DNA from: SMWN01 sp965221455
GTDB lineage: Bacteria; Pseudomonadota; Gammaproteobacteria; Eutrophobiales; Eutrophobiaceae
DNA length: 64,000 nucleotides
Direction of reading: 5' to 3'
Assembly (NCBI GenBank): GCA_965221455.1
Contig: OZ244890.1
Span: forward strand, 1,302,001-1,366,000
Of the stretch, positions 19,364 to 27,962 are shown one piece after another (position 1 is the stretch's first letter; each line of letters starts with the position of its first letter). The notes beneath the pieces are model-generated. The model saw nothing but the letters and a program-made list of their open reading frames with translations, made no database searches and was not told where the DNA came from. A program made the position numbers and the translations under genes.

Positions 19364-19705
19364 TTAACCAGGTGGCCATGTCAAGGATCTTCCGGCAAGA
19401 ATATGCACATGCAAATGAAAGACTGTTTGTCCAGCATCTTCACCGTTGTTAATAACCAGTCGAAATGCTTCTGCAAAACCTTCCTGTTCAGCAATTTTGC
19501 TTGCGGTCGTTAACAAGTGTCCTATTAATGCCTCATCTTCTGCAGTAGCCGTGGAGAGCATGGTGATAGTTTTTTTGGGGATCACCAGAATATGTACGGG
19601 TGCCTGCGGATTGATGTCGCGAAATGCCAGACATTGCTCATCTTCATAGACGATATCAGCGGGAATTTCACGATCAATTATTTTTCTAAATAGTGTTTCA
19701 GACAT
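19364..19705 (-). CDS. hinT: HIT family purine nucleoside phosphoramidase
   Basis: 113 residues with the histidine triad VFHLHVHILAG near the C-terminus. HinT hydrolyses adenosine phosphoramidates. N-terminal FRKIIDREIPADIVYEDE is typical. It is 8 bases ahead of the DAHP synthase gene and probably cotranscribed. It marks the left border of the decayed island at 19.7-23.1 kb. Confidence 0.94.
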   Translation of the reverse strand: MSETLFRKIIDREIPADIVYEDEQCLAFRDINPQAPVHILVIPKKTITMLSTATAEDEALIGHLLTTASKIAEQEGFAEAFRLVINNGEDAGQTVFHLHVHILAGRSLTWPPG

Positions 19706-20195
19706 GCAATTATCCAGTCAAACCTGTAACGAGCCAGTGATTATAAGCACCTTGTTGCAAGTAATAAACATAATAATAAAGTAGTGTAGTCTCGATAATT
19801 CAGTTACAACGGCATTATATAAGCGAAACAAAATATATTCAGAAGAGAATGAGAATCTTAAAATGACCAGCCGAATTAGAGAAACAAAAATAACCCATGA
19901 AAAAACTTTCTACATGATTATTCTCTCTTTCTTGTTTTCATCAAGCATTCGCTGACTTTGATGTGGGTGCAGAAGAGAATCTCCACCACGTGGATTAAAG
20001 GGTTTGAGAAGTTAGAAGAAGACTCGAAGGACAGATAAAGAATTAGCTTGTGGCTATGTTTCCGCACCTTGTTTCTGTTGATGAATCAGGCCAGATGCAG
20101 ACTGTTCTCAAGGACAATATCAGCCGAACCTTGCTCCTGATTACGGCGATTTGTCCAAGTTGAAATGAATGGCTTTTGCCTGGGTTCTATATAAA
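19706..20195. other. non-coding stretch with possible relic of a secreted protein gene
   Basis: No intact gene. From the ATG at 19897 on the plus strand the reading MKKLST, stop, LFSLSCFHQAFADFDVGAEE looks like a signal peptide with one nonsense codon, followed by further stops. The pattern resembles the N-terminus of Sel1-repeat secreted proteins, but too little remains to be sure. Confidence 0.3.
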
Positions 20196-20796
20196 TCAAG
20201 ACCGAAATATTTCTTCCCGGGATCTGGTGAAATGCATGCTTAATTTCAATATAAACAGGTAGAATCCTTGTTGGGACAGTGTAATTATCTTGTGGGCTTC
20301 CTTGACGAATATGTTCATTGGCATGGAGTGGAGGTCATTTAGGTAAGCGACGCTTTCTTGAATAGAAGCATTAGTATCTTCAGGCAAATAGATAAATGAA
20401 GTGTTCCTTTGTGATCGGACACCCTTGATGATGTTAGTTACCTCAGTTTCTGACTTGCTCTTTGAAAATAGAGATTCCAGTTTTTGTAGATTGAGCACAG
20501 GAGCGAACGTAATAGATATCGGCAGTGATCGAGAGTTTGATAAATCTATATCGCAGGAATTTGAGAGCACAATACCCTGCAGATGTTTGCGTTTACCTGA
20601 CTCAAAGTCGATTACCGTAAACTTGTCCCGGATATCTCCTTGTAAGGCTTTTTTTGGTGATTCTTAAAGGTAGTATTGAAAATGTTCAGGAAAATTCTTT
20701 CAGTCCGGCTACAAGATCACTTTTTTGTGCAGGTGTCAGGTAGTTAGGGAGATATTGGCCGACGTGGGATAAAATGTTTTCGTCACCAATGCTCAA
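20196..20796 (-). pseudogene. uncharacterised protein with SNSCDI motif, frameshifted and with a nonsense codon
   Basis: Reading from a TTG at 20796 gives ENILSHVGQYLPNYLTPAQK, then a one-base shift near 20688-20695, then EFPEHFQYYL, an in-frame TAA at 20664-20666, and an open stretch to 20196. That stretch includes GDIRDKFTVIDFESGKRK, then GIVLSNSCDIDLSN, and ends FYLFILKLSMHFTR. The total length (601 bases) fits about 200 codons plus one extra base. I do not know the function. The start overlaps the previous stop (ATTGA), so it was the last gene of a three-gene operon. The 3' two thirds could still be translated as a fragment. Confidence 0.55.
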
Positions 20797-21116
20797 TCGT
20801 AAAGATCCCACAGATTTTCGGCGATCATGACCTTCGTTTCAAAATCCAGGTCGGTTTGATGGTTTATTAGGTCGTTAATAAAGTCTCTGGCTATATCGTC
20901 CGGCTGAACGTCTGTGTACTTTAAGCCAAGTGAACAATTTGGTCCTGATTCAAAAGTGAAGCCTAAGTCTACTAGTACTGATCTCTGTTGAGACTCGCAC
21001 TCAAGAGCATTGCTCGCCATTGCTGGAGCGCTAAAAGTGCTTTGAGTAAACACCAACACCACAGAAGCAGTTACACACCTTGCTGTACCAGAACACTCAT
21101 TCGTCTGTATATCCAT
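20793..21116 (-). CDS. hypothetical protein, middle gene of accessory cassette
   Basis: 107 residues if started at the ATG at 21116; the open frame extends 11 codons further. I do not recognise a family. The N-terminal part has a hydrophobic run (TASVVLVFTQSTFSAPAMA) that could be a weak signal peptide or a buried strand; there is no positively charged start, so secretion is doubtful. The C-terminal half is acidic. It overlaps the end of the TIGR04255-type gene by about 20 bases and the start of the next gene by a few, so the three are translationally coupled. Confidence 0.5.
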   Translation of the reverse strand: MDIQTNECSGTARCVTASVVLVFTQSTFSAPAMASNALECESQQRSVLVDLGFTFESGPNCSLGLKYTDVQPDDIARDFINDLINHQTDLDFETKVMIAENLWDLYD

Positions 21117-21820
21117 ACTTGGCCAAAGCTTCTTGTGTGACGGTACCAAAAAATATGTCTGTTACTGCCTCGTGCACAATTACGATGTGTTGTCCTGCGT
21201 TTTCCCAAAAGTCCTGTGGAACAGTCACTTGAATCGCGTCTATATCCAATAATAAGCCAAAAATCTTTTCCTGTGAAGGCTGGATTTCTACATTAACACC
21301 TGTAGCGATACTGACTATGTTTAGTAGCTCTTTGTGTTGGATTTCTGTACGAAGGCTTGTAACTTCCTCGGCTAAGTTAGAGTTGCCCGGATTGCCGTTA
21401 AAGTGAATTTTAGAGAATTGCTTCTCCGGCTTTGAGTCAGCTGCGATTACATTCACATATTTAAGGCTGTATCTTTCGATCTTTTCAATAAATTCAGTAG
21501 CATTTAGGTGTTTAAGGCAGTCAATAATTAGAGGCTTGAATTGTTTCCATCCCATGTAGGGACGAGGACTGTAGTGGTCTAATAAATCCGTACCAGGTGA
21601 TAGGTGATGAAATCACATACTCATGGAGGTACGGCTCATGACAAAAGAACGAAAACACTTTACACCTGAGTTTAAACAAGATGCTGCCTTGTCTGGTAGT
21701 AGACCAGGACTACAGCATCAAAGAAGCCTGTCCAGTTGAGCAATTAAGCACGCACTATCGTCAAAGTGACGGCGATGATTGTCAGTAGCCAGCAGGGCTT
21801 ATCGCAACAGTCACCTCGTC

Positions 21821-21950
21821 ATTCCTGCGGAAGCAGGAATCCAGGTGCTGATTGCAACTCGTCTGAATTGCTTCGCTAAAGCTCTCCCCCTGCCAGGGGG
21901 GAGTACCCCGCAGGGGGAGGGGGTTGCAGGGGGGAGGGAATGACGACTTA
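21821..21950. repeat. REP-like palindromic repeat sequence
   Basis: ATTCCTGCGGAAGCAGGAAT (21821-21840) is a palindrome with 8-base arms of the common GTCATTCC...GGAATCC repeat class. It is followed by C-rich and G-rich runs (21886-21938) and ends GGGAATGACG. On the minus strand it reads WIPASAGMT, the usual false translation of such repeats. It lies in the deleted part of the IS. Confidence 0.6.
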
Positions 21951-22031
21951 CAACATCACCACAAACAATACAGACATTACCGCAACCAGCTTCCAGCATT
22001 CCATGTGACCGCCTGAAAGCATCAACCCCTG

Positions 22032-22255
22032 CCGTCATTGCGAGCAAAGCGAAGCAATCCAGTAAACTTTAAAGATAAGTCAGGATACCTTGAAATATTT
22101 GAAGATATGCAAAATGCCATTGCCAGAGAAAAATAAATTAAAGCTGACTCCCGCAAAAAGAAACCTGCCCTGATTGAAAAACACAATCCGGAATGGAACA
22201 ATTTATATGAAGATATTGTTTAATCTGGATTGCTTCGCTTTGCTCGCAATGACGG
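22032..22255. mobile_element. 224-bp mini-element with perfect 31-bp inverted repeats
   Basis: Positions 22032-22062 and 22225-22255 are exact reverse complements over 31 bases; the core reads GTCATTGCGAGCAAAGCGAA. Between them is the 3' end of a GIY-YIG nuclease gene whose stop lies one base before the right repeat. The class GTCATTGCGAG...GAAGCAATCC is a common REP-like repeat in proteobacteria. It sits inside the IS3 relic. Confidence 0.8.
22086..22223 (+). pseudogene. GIY-YIG nuclease C-terminal remnant
   Basis: Frame 22086-22223 reads YLEIFEDMQNAIAREK, a TAA at 22134, then IKADSRKKKPALIEKHNPEW, NNLYEDIV, stop. This is the C-terminal end of the small YhbQ-like GIY-YIG nucleases, where the stop replaces a Gln codon (CAA to TAA) in the usual REKQIK. 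The GIY and YIG motifs are deleted, so no enzyme is made. Confidence 0.75.
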
Positions 22256-23133
22256 TGCAACGTCCCAACCAGGTTGGGTATACGTGACGTATGTCCGGGT
22301 CGGGACACGGTGGCTGTATTTAGCCCTGGTCATAGATTTGTATGCCCTGCGTATTGCCTATGAATCCAGAGCTAAACCCAGGGGATTGATGTATCACTCT
22401 GACCAGGGAACTCATTACACCAGCCGTGCTTTTCAGCAACTGCTTTGGCGATATCATATCAAGCAGAGTATGAGCCATCGAGGTAACTGTTGGGACAATG
22501 CCCCAATGGAACGCTGTTTTAGAAGTTTTAAATCGGCATGGATGCCGAAGACCTTCTATTCATCTTACGCACAAGCTGAACACGACATTATGCAATATAT
22601 CAAATATCACAATCATCATAAGGAGCATCGCTATATTGTGTATCTAACACCGGTTGACGCTGAGAAACAAATCGCATGAAAACAACCTATCGACTGGTAC
22701 GGAAATACCGGACCACTTTAGGACTTACTACGGTAAAAGCGCGAGGGCCTATGTTTAGTTGAGCCTTGTCGCCAACAAATCGCTGTGTGGCAGCATATCT
22801 TAGATTTGGATCGATTTTCCTGATTTCAACAGGAAGATTGTTAGCGTTTAAGTTCTCGCTTTTCGGGAATTGATCCCGAATTTGAGGATAGAGCACGCCT
22901 GGCAGCAAGTTTTCGGTATGGTCGTTCTTGCAGGAAAAGCGTATTTCAAACAGTGCCTCTACAATAGGGTCGTGCTCTAGTGATTGTTTCTTGAGGCTTC
23001 TTGTCATGTGTTGGTTTTCTTTAAGTTTCTCCACTTTGAAGTCAATATAACAGACGATATTGGAAGTGGCACGTATAACTTCTTCTTAAAGAGCTTCGAC
23101 CAGGCTTAAAACCATGAAAAAGTTTAAGTCAAT

Positions 23134-23210
23134 TGGTGGGCCCGGTAGGACTTGAACCTACGACCAATGGATTATGAGTCCACTGCTCTAACCAACTGAG
23201 CTACAGGCCC
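23134..23210 (-). tRNA. tRNA-Ile (CAT, lysidine type)
   Basis: Minus-strand cloverleaf with acceptor GGGCCTG paired to CGGGCCC, D arm GCTCAGTTGGTTAGAGC, anticodon loop CTCATAA, and encoded CCA. The body resembles the minor tRNA-Ile whose C34 is changed to lysidine by TilS rather than tRNA-Met: the variable region TTGGTCG is the Ile2 type. It is just downstream of rpoD, as ileX is in E. coli. Automatic tools may call it Met. Confidence 0.85.
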
Positions 23211-23238
23211 GAATAACAGGGTTGGCTACAATACTTGC

Positions 23239-25110
23239 CTACGAATCAAGAAAGGTATCAAGCTGTTCTGACCTTGATGGATGTCTAAGTTTCCTCAATG
23301 CTTTAGCTTCAATCTGGCGAATACGTTCACGAGTCACATCAAACTGTTTACCCACCTCTTCCAAAGTATGATCAGTATTCATGTCGATTCCAAAGCGCAT
23401 ACGCAGGACTTTTGATTCTCTCGGCGTTAAGCCTTCCAGCGCTGCTCTTGTTGAACGACGTAGTCCTTCAAATCCGGCGGAGTCACTGGGCGTCAATATA
23501 TTGGCATCTTCAATAAAGTCACCAAGATGAGAGTCTTCATCATCGCCAATAGGTGTTTCCATAGAAATAGGTTCCTTGGCAATGTGCAGGACTTTACGTA
23601 CTTTCTCTTCAGGCATCTCCATTTTTTCTGCAAGCTCTTCCGGTGTTGGTTCTCTCCCCATCTCCTGAAGTATCTGTCTGGAAATACGATTAAGTTTATT
23701 AATCGTTTCAATCATATGCACAGGTATACGGATGGTCCGTGCCTGATCAGCAATCGAACGCGTGATCGCCTGGCGGATCCACCAGGTTGCGTAAGTAGAA
23801 AACTTATAGCCTCTCCTATATTCGAATTTATCAACTGCTTTCATCAAGCCTATATTCCCTTCCTGAATCAGATCGAGAAATAATAGTCCACGATTGGTAT
23901 ATTTCTTTGCAATAGAAATAACCAGACGCAGATTAGCTTCCACCATTTCTTTCTTCGCTCGACGCGCTTGTGCTTCGCCGATAGAAATACTCCGGTTTAT
24001 TTCTTTCATGTCAGTGATGGTCAAATCACATTCACCAAACAATGCGATTAGTTTCTTCTGAATCTTGATGATCTCATTCTGATTTTCCTTGATTGCATTA
24101 GCGTAAGGTTTCTTTGAACGAGCGATATTTTTTACCCAATCGGTATTGATTTCATTGCCGGGGAAAGTATCGATAAATTCTTTGCGCGGCATCTCACAAT
24201 CCTTGACACATATCTTCAGAATCCCGCGTTCAGATGTCCTTATCACGCTGATGATGTCCTGGACACTTTTGATCAAAATATCAAAGAATTTTGGTGACAG
24301 TTTTAATTCCAGAAATTTAGTATTCAGTTCTTCCTGAAGTTCTTTTGTTTTTTTATGGTTTCTGCCATATTTTTTCAGAGCCTTGCCTGTTTTCACATAT
24401 TGTTTTGCAATATGCTCAATCGTTTCCCGTACCTCTTCAATCGTTAATGCGTAAACTTCAACTTCTTCGTCACCTTCATTTTCATCCTTTTCCGCGTCTG
24501 GATTAACTTGCGGTGGAACCCTGCCACTGTCCGGGTAGTAAGAGTGATCCTGAAAACCAACCACTACATCGCTCAGTTTACATTCCTCGTTCTCAATGGC
24601 AGCATAGGCCTTTAGAAAGGTATTGATTGTTCCGGGAAATGTACAGAGACCTGTTAAGACTTGAATGATACCTTGTTCTATACGCTTGGCGATTTTTATT
24701 TCACCCTCACGGGTCAATAAGTCGACAGTACCCATCTCGCGCATATACATACGCACAGGATCCGTGGTGCGGCCAAACTCATTTTCGACGCTGGCAAGTG
24801 CAGCAGCAGCTTCGGCGGCAGCTTCTTCATCCGGACCCTCGGTACTGTCGGTCATGATAATATCCATATCAGGCGGGGACTCGTATACTTTTATCCCCAT
24901 GTCATTAATCATGTTAATGATATCTTCGATTTGTTCTGGATCGACAATACCATCGGGCAGATGGTCATTAACTTCGGCATAGGTTAAATAGCCCTGTTCT
25001 TTTCCCTTGGCAATCAGGACTTTTAGCTGGGATTTTTCGGTTTTTTTTGTGGTGGGTTGCTTCTCTAATTCTTCCATTGTGTCCAGCCAGGCTCGATGAG
25101 AACCGCTCAT
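23239..25110 (-). CDS. rpoD: RNA polymerase primary sigma factor RpoD (sigma-70)
   Basis: 623 residues in the open frame. Region 1.1 is visible (SQLKVLIAKGKEQGYLTYAE), then region 1.2 (DPVRMYMREMGTVDLLTREG), an acidic non-conserved region, region 2 with core and -10 recognition (FSTYATWWIRQAITRSIADQ), region 3, and region 4.2 (VTRERIRQIEAKALRKLRH). The ATG at 25077 would also give a normal N-terminus, so the true start is uncertain by 11 codons. Last gene of the rpsU-yqeY-dnaG-rpoD operon. Confidence 0.98.
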   Translation of the reverse strand: MSGSHRAWLDTMEELEKQPTTKKTEKSQLKVLIAKGKEQGYLTYAEVNDHLPDGIVDPEQIEDIINMINDMGIKVYESPPDMDIIMTDSTEGPDEEAAAEAAAALASVENEFGRTTDPVRMYMREMGTVDLLTREGEIKIAKRIEQGIIQVLTGLCTFPGTINTFLKAYAAIENEECKLSDVVVGFQDHSYYPDSGRVPPQVNPDAEKDENEGDEEVEVYALTIEEVRETIEHIAKQYVKTGKALKKYGRNHKKTKELQEELNTKFLELKLSPKFFDILIKSVQDIISVIRTSERGILKICVKDCEMPRKEFIDTFPGNEINTDWVKNIARSKKPYANAIKENQNEIIKIQKKLIALFGECDLTITDMKEINRSISIGEAQARRAKKEMVEANLRLVISIAKKYTNRGLLFLDLIQEGNIGLMKAVDKFEYRRGYKFSTYATWWIRQAITRSIADQARTIRIPVHMIETINKLNRISRQILQEMGREPTPEELAEKMEMPEEKVRKVLHIAKEPISMETPIGDDEDSHLGDFIEDANILTPSDSAGFEGLRRSTRAALEGLTPRESKVLRMRFGIDMNTDHTLEEVGKQFDVTRERIRQIEAKALRKLRHPSRSEQLDTFLDS

Positions 25111-25187
25111 CTCTAGATAATTTACTTGTTGTGTGAACTTCCCAAACGCTCAACTATAGCATAGTTTTTCGGACATGCCAGTATGAC

Positions 25188-26936
25188 CTATTCTTCGGAA
25201 GCTGTTACCTGGGAGGGGAACAGTATACGCAGGTCATCCTTATTCTGGATCTTCTGTAATTGTTTTTCCCGTAGCCTCTTTTCGTAATCCAGTTTTATGC
25301 CCGCAATGACATCGAGCAACTCATTTTTAACGTCATCTAACTCATCAGTTAAATTATTCTTGATTGATAATTCTTTCAGTCGTTTCTCGTATTTGCTGGT
25401 ACGCCAATGTTCCAGGATCCCCGCACAGGATATTCCAGGTTGTTGGCGAACCAAAATTAACAATTCCCTTAGAAAGTCTGCGCCTGGTGTCTCAATGCCA
25501 TCCAAAGTATCTGGTTCAATATCCTTACCCAATTCCGGATTCTGCAAAAGAAAGCTAATTGCTTTCGTGATAAAAGTATCACCCACCATATGGAATGGAT
25601 TTGTTGATACGACATGTTGTGCTTGTGATTTTGGTATAACAGTCTGTTTTTTGTTAATAAGATTCTTAAGGCTTGCAATATCTACATCCGTCAGTCTTGA
25701 AACATCTTTGGTCAAGAGTTCTCTGAAAGCACCAATGGGTAATCTGGCAATCAAAGGGACGATATCAGCAATGAGTTTACTCATACCTTCACGACTATCC
25801 AGGTTAGTCTCCTGCTTAAGTTTATCGATCAGATAGTTTGACAAAGGCACATAATTATCCGCATCTTCAAATTTTTCACGTCCATACTTTTGCACATAGG
25901 TATCCGGATCGTCACCTTCGGGCATAAACATAAAATGAATCTGGCGTCCTTCTTTCAACAGGGACAAAGCAGTTTCCATGGCACGCCATGCCGCTTTTTG
26001 ACCTGCACTGTCACCATCAAAACAAAAAATGATCTGTGGGCAGACTCGATAAAGTCTTTCCAGATGATTTTCTGTAACAGCCGTACCCAGAGAAGCAACG
26101 ACATTCCTTATCCCGTATTGAGCGAGTGCGAGCACATCCATATAACCTTCAACGACATAGATACATTGCATATCTCTAAATTGATGGCGTGCCTGAAACA
26201 GACCATATAATTCTCTACCTTTATGAAATATTGGTGTTTCCGGCGAATTCAGGTATTTCGGCAGGCTGTCATCCAGGATCCTGCCACCAAAACCAATTGC
26301 CCGGCCACGTTGATCGCGGATCGGGAAAATAATCCGGTCACGAAATCGGTCATAATAACCACCGCTATCTTTTTCCAGTGTCATGCCGATCTGAGAGAGT
26401 CGTTGTTTCGCCGCGTCGGAAGTGCCTAGAGCGTTCAGTAAATTGTCCCAGCCAGAAGGTGCAAACCCCAGTTCAAATTTTTTGGTCAATTCGCCGGAGA
26501 GACCTCTATTTCCCAGATATTCTACAGCGCGATGAGCTTCCGGAGATTTGCGCAACTGCCGACAGAAATATTGAACCACCAGTTCCATCAACTCGTAAAG
26601 TTCAGCATTATCTCTGGTTTTACTAAAATCACCTCGTTCGTGTGGAATTTCCACACCGACACGTGAGGCTAGTTCTTCAACAGCCTCAATAAAATCCAGG
26701 CCGTTATAATCCATCAGAAAACTGAGCGCGCTACCATGTGCGCCACAGCCGAAACAATGATAAAACTGTTTGTTCTGGCTAACGGTAAAAGAGGGTGTTT
26801 TTTCATCATGAAACGGGCAACAAGCTTTAAAGTCGTTGCCAGCTTTTTTCAGGGGCACAGAACTATCGATGATGTCGACGACATCGACTCGTGTGAGTAG
26901 ATCGTCAATAAAATGTTGCGGGATGAGGCCAGCCAT
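25188..26936 (-). CDS. dnaG: DNA primase
   Basis: Makes RNA primers for replication. The N-terminal zinc finger is CCPFHDEKTPSF with FYHCFGCGAHG. The catalytic core and TOPRIM domain include YVVEGYMDVLALAQYG and IIFCFDGDSAGQKAAW. The C-terminal third is the DnaB-binding region. The start at 26936 (MAGLIPQHFIDDLLTR) fits the family; an upstream in-frame ATG adds 7 residues. It is 77 bases ahead of rpoD. Confidence 0.97.
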   Translation of the reverse strand: MAGLIPQHFIDDLLTRVDVVDIIDSSVPLKKAGNDFKACCPFHDEKTPSFTVSQNKQFYHCFGCGAHGSALSFLMDYNGLDFIEAVEELASRVGVEIPHERGDFSKTRDNAELYELMELVVQYFCRQLRKSPEAHRAVEYLGNRGLSGELTKKFELGFAPSGWDNLLNALGTSDAAKQRLSQIGMTLEKDSGGYYDRFRDRIIFPIRDQRGRAIGFGGRILDDSLPKYLNSPETPIFHKGRELYGLFQARHQFRDMQCIYVVEGYMDVLALAQYGIRNVVASLGTAVTENHLERLYRVCPQIIFCFDGDSAGQKAAWRAMETALSLLKEGRQIHFMFMPEGDDPDTYVQKYGREKFEDADNYVPLSNYLIDKLKQETNLDSREGMSKLIADIVPLIARLPIGAFRELLTKDVSRLTDVDIASLKNLINKKQTVIPKSQAQHVVSTNPFHMVGDTFITKAISFLLQNPELGKDIEPDTLDGIETPGADFLRELLILVRQQPGISCAGILEHWRTSKYEKRLKELSIKNNLTDELDDVKNELLDVIAGIKLDYEKRLREKQLQKIQNKDDLRILFPSQVTASEE

Positions 26937-27078
26937 AATCAGCGATGAGTATACCAATAAATATCGCTAACACCGGACTTGCGATTGGCCGACGGCTCGC
27001 TATGAAGTTGCGGAAAATACTTCAAAGTGAGACAGTCGAAGAGACACTTTGCTGTCTGCGATGATGACTGTCCAGTGT

Positions 27079-27525
27079 CTAGCCAAGCTGTTGTTTGACC
27101 AGACTGCTGACTTTGCCCATGTCGGCGCGACCTTGTAATTGTGGTTTCAAAATACCCATCACCTTACCCATGTCTTTTGCAGATTCTGCGTCGGACTGTG
27201 TGATGGCATTGGAGATCATCCGGGAAATCTCATCATCTGTCAGTTGTACCGGCATGAATTCCTGTACGATAGACAATTCCATCTTTTCTTTATCGGCCAG
27301 ATCATCACGCTTGGCTTTTTCAAACTGTTGAATCGAATAACGGTGTTGCTTGACCATTTTATCGAGAGTGGCCAAAACCTGTGCGTCATCAAGTTCGATA
27401 CGCTCGTCAACCTCTTTTTGTTTGAATGCCGCCGTAATCATACGTAAAACACCCAGGCGTTCCTTATCTCTACTGCGCATGGCAGTTTTTATATTTTCAC
27501 TAATCCGTTGTTTAATAGCACTCAC
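27079..27525 (-). CDS. yqeY: GatB/YqeY domain protein
   Basis: 148 residues, the usual length. Family features: KTAMRSRDKERLGVLRMI near the N-terminus and MGKVMGILKPQLQGRADMGK near the end. The domain is related to the tRNA-binding tail of the GatB amidotransferase, but the role of the free protein is not established. Located between rpsU and dnaG, its common place. Confidence 0.93.
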   Translation of the reverse strand: MSAIKQRISENIKTAMRSRDKERLGVLRMITAAFKQKEVDERIELDDAQVLATLDKMVKQHRYSIQQFEKAKRDDLADKEKMELSIVQEFMPVQLTDDEISRMISNAITQSDAESAKDMGKVMGILKPQLQGRADMGKVSSLVKQQLG

Positions 27526-27572
27526 AAACCGGGAAGGGGACTGGTTGGATGTGGATTTAAATCAAACTGGCT

Positions 27573-27788
27573 CTAGTAAAGACGAACACGCCTGTCCAGT
27601 TCTTTCGAGACCTTCTTCTGGTAGCGCTTTACAGCCGCTGCCGCTTTGCGTTTTCTGACCTGCGTTGGTTTTTCATAAAACTCGCGTTTGTGTACATCCG
27701 CTAAAATACCAGCTTTCTCACAAGTACGTTTGAATCGGCGCAATGCAATATCAAAAGGCTCGTTGTCTCTTACTTTTACTGATGGCAT
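27573..27788 (-). CDS. rpsU: 30S ribosomal protein S21
   Basis: 71 residues, strongly basic (RKRKAAAAVKRYQKKVSKEL), starting MPSVKVRDNEPFDIALRRFK. Binds the 30S subunit platform and is needed for initiation on natural mRNAs. First gene of the macromolecular synthesis operon; the 160-base gap to divergent tsaD holds the promoters. Confidence 0.97.
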   Translation of the reverse strand: MPSVKVRDNEPFDIALRRFKRTCEKAGILADVHKREFYEKPTQVRKRKAAAAVKRYQKKVSKELDRRVRLY

Positions 27789-27962
27789 ATAATTACTGTT
27801 CCCAAAATATTACTGTCTCTGGCCAACTGGAAGTGTCCGACCAGACTGGAAAGGGCAGTAATTCTAGTGTCTGGGCGCAAAAATGCAATAATTATTTAGT
27901 TATTATCGGTTTACTTATCACCGTTTTCGGGATTTTAATATAGGAAAATGAGAAAACCTCGA

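Larger units (their letters stand above)
21638..22679 (+). pseudogene. IS3-type transposase OrfA/OrfB remnants
   Basis: OrfA starts at 21638 after GGAGGT with MTKERKHFTPEFKQDAA, then shifts frame; the other frame reads VVDQDYSIKEAC. OrfB survives from about 22265: YVTYVRVGTRWLYLALVIDL, then a deletion, then YHSDQGTHYTSRAFQQLLW and SHRGNCWDNAPMERCFRSFK, the core of the integrase domain with one Asp and downstream catalytic elements. The helix-turn-helix part and the first part of the DDE domain are gone. Confidence 0.8.
21570..22720 (+). mobile_element. degenerate IS3-family element inserted in TIGR04255-type gene
   Basis: 1151 bases bounded by imperfect terminal inverted repeats of about 27 bases (20 identities; both contain AGTGGTC and end TCCGTACCAG) and flanked by the direct repeat GGAC at 21566-21569 and 22721-22724. 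Inside are an OrfA start, the C-terminal half of a DDE transposase, and a nested mini-element. A large part of the transposase is missing, so it cannot move on its own. Confidence 0.85.
21097..23034 (-). pseudogene. TIGR04255-type gene interrupted by an IS3-type relic
   Basis: The N-terminal part (22721-23034) has HDPIVEALFEIRFSC and LNIGPRAFTVVS. The C-terminal part (21097-21569) begins SPRPYMGWKQFKPLI. Removing the insertion and one copy of the 4-base target duplication restores one frame through TVVSPRPYMGW and a protein of roughly 255 residues. The motifs PIVEALFEIRF and IGPRAFTV followed by GWxxFKPLI are those of the sporadically distributed TIGR04255 family, whose function is unknown to me. 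First gene of a three-gene cassette. Confidence 0.75.

Noticed and set aside
21811..22047. 78-residue minus-strand open frame ending WIPASAGMTR
   Set aside because: This is the standard false translation of the GTCATTCC-type palindromic repeats.
23134..23210. tRNA with CAT anticodon as tRNA-Met
   Set aside because: The variable region and body resemble the minor tRNA-Ile, and its place beside rpoD matches ileX; the elongator tRNA-Met is the gene at 12758.
27743..27943. 66-residue plus-strand open frame with hydrophobic ends
   Set aside because: It covers the start of rpsU on the other strand and the rpsU/tsaD promoter gap, has no ribosome-binding site I trust and no family character.
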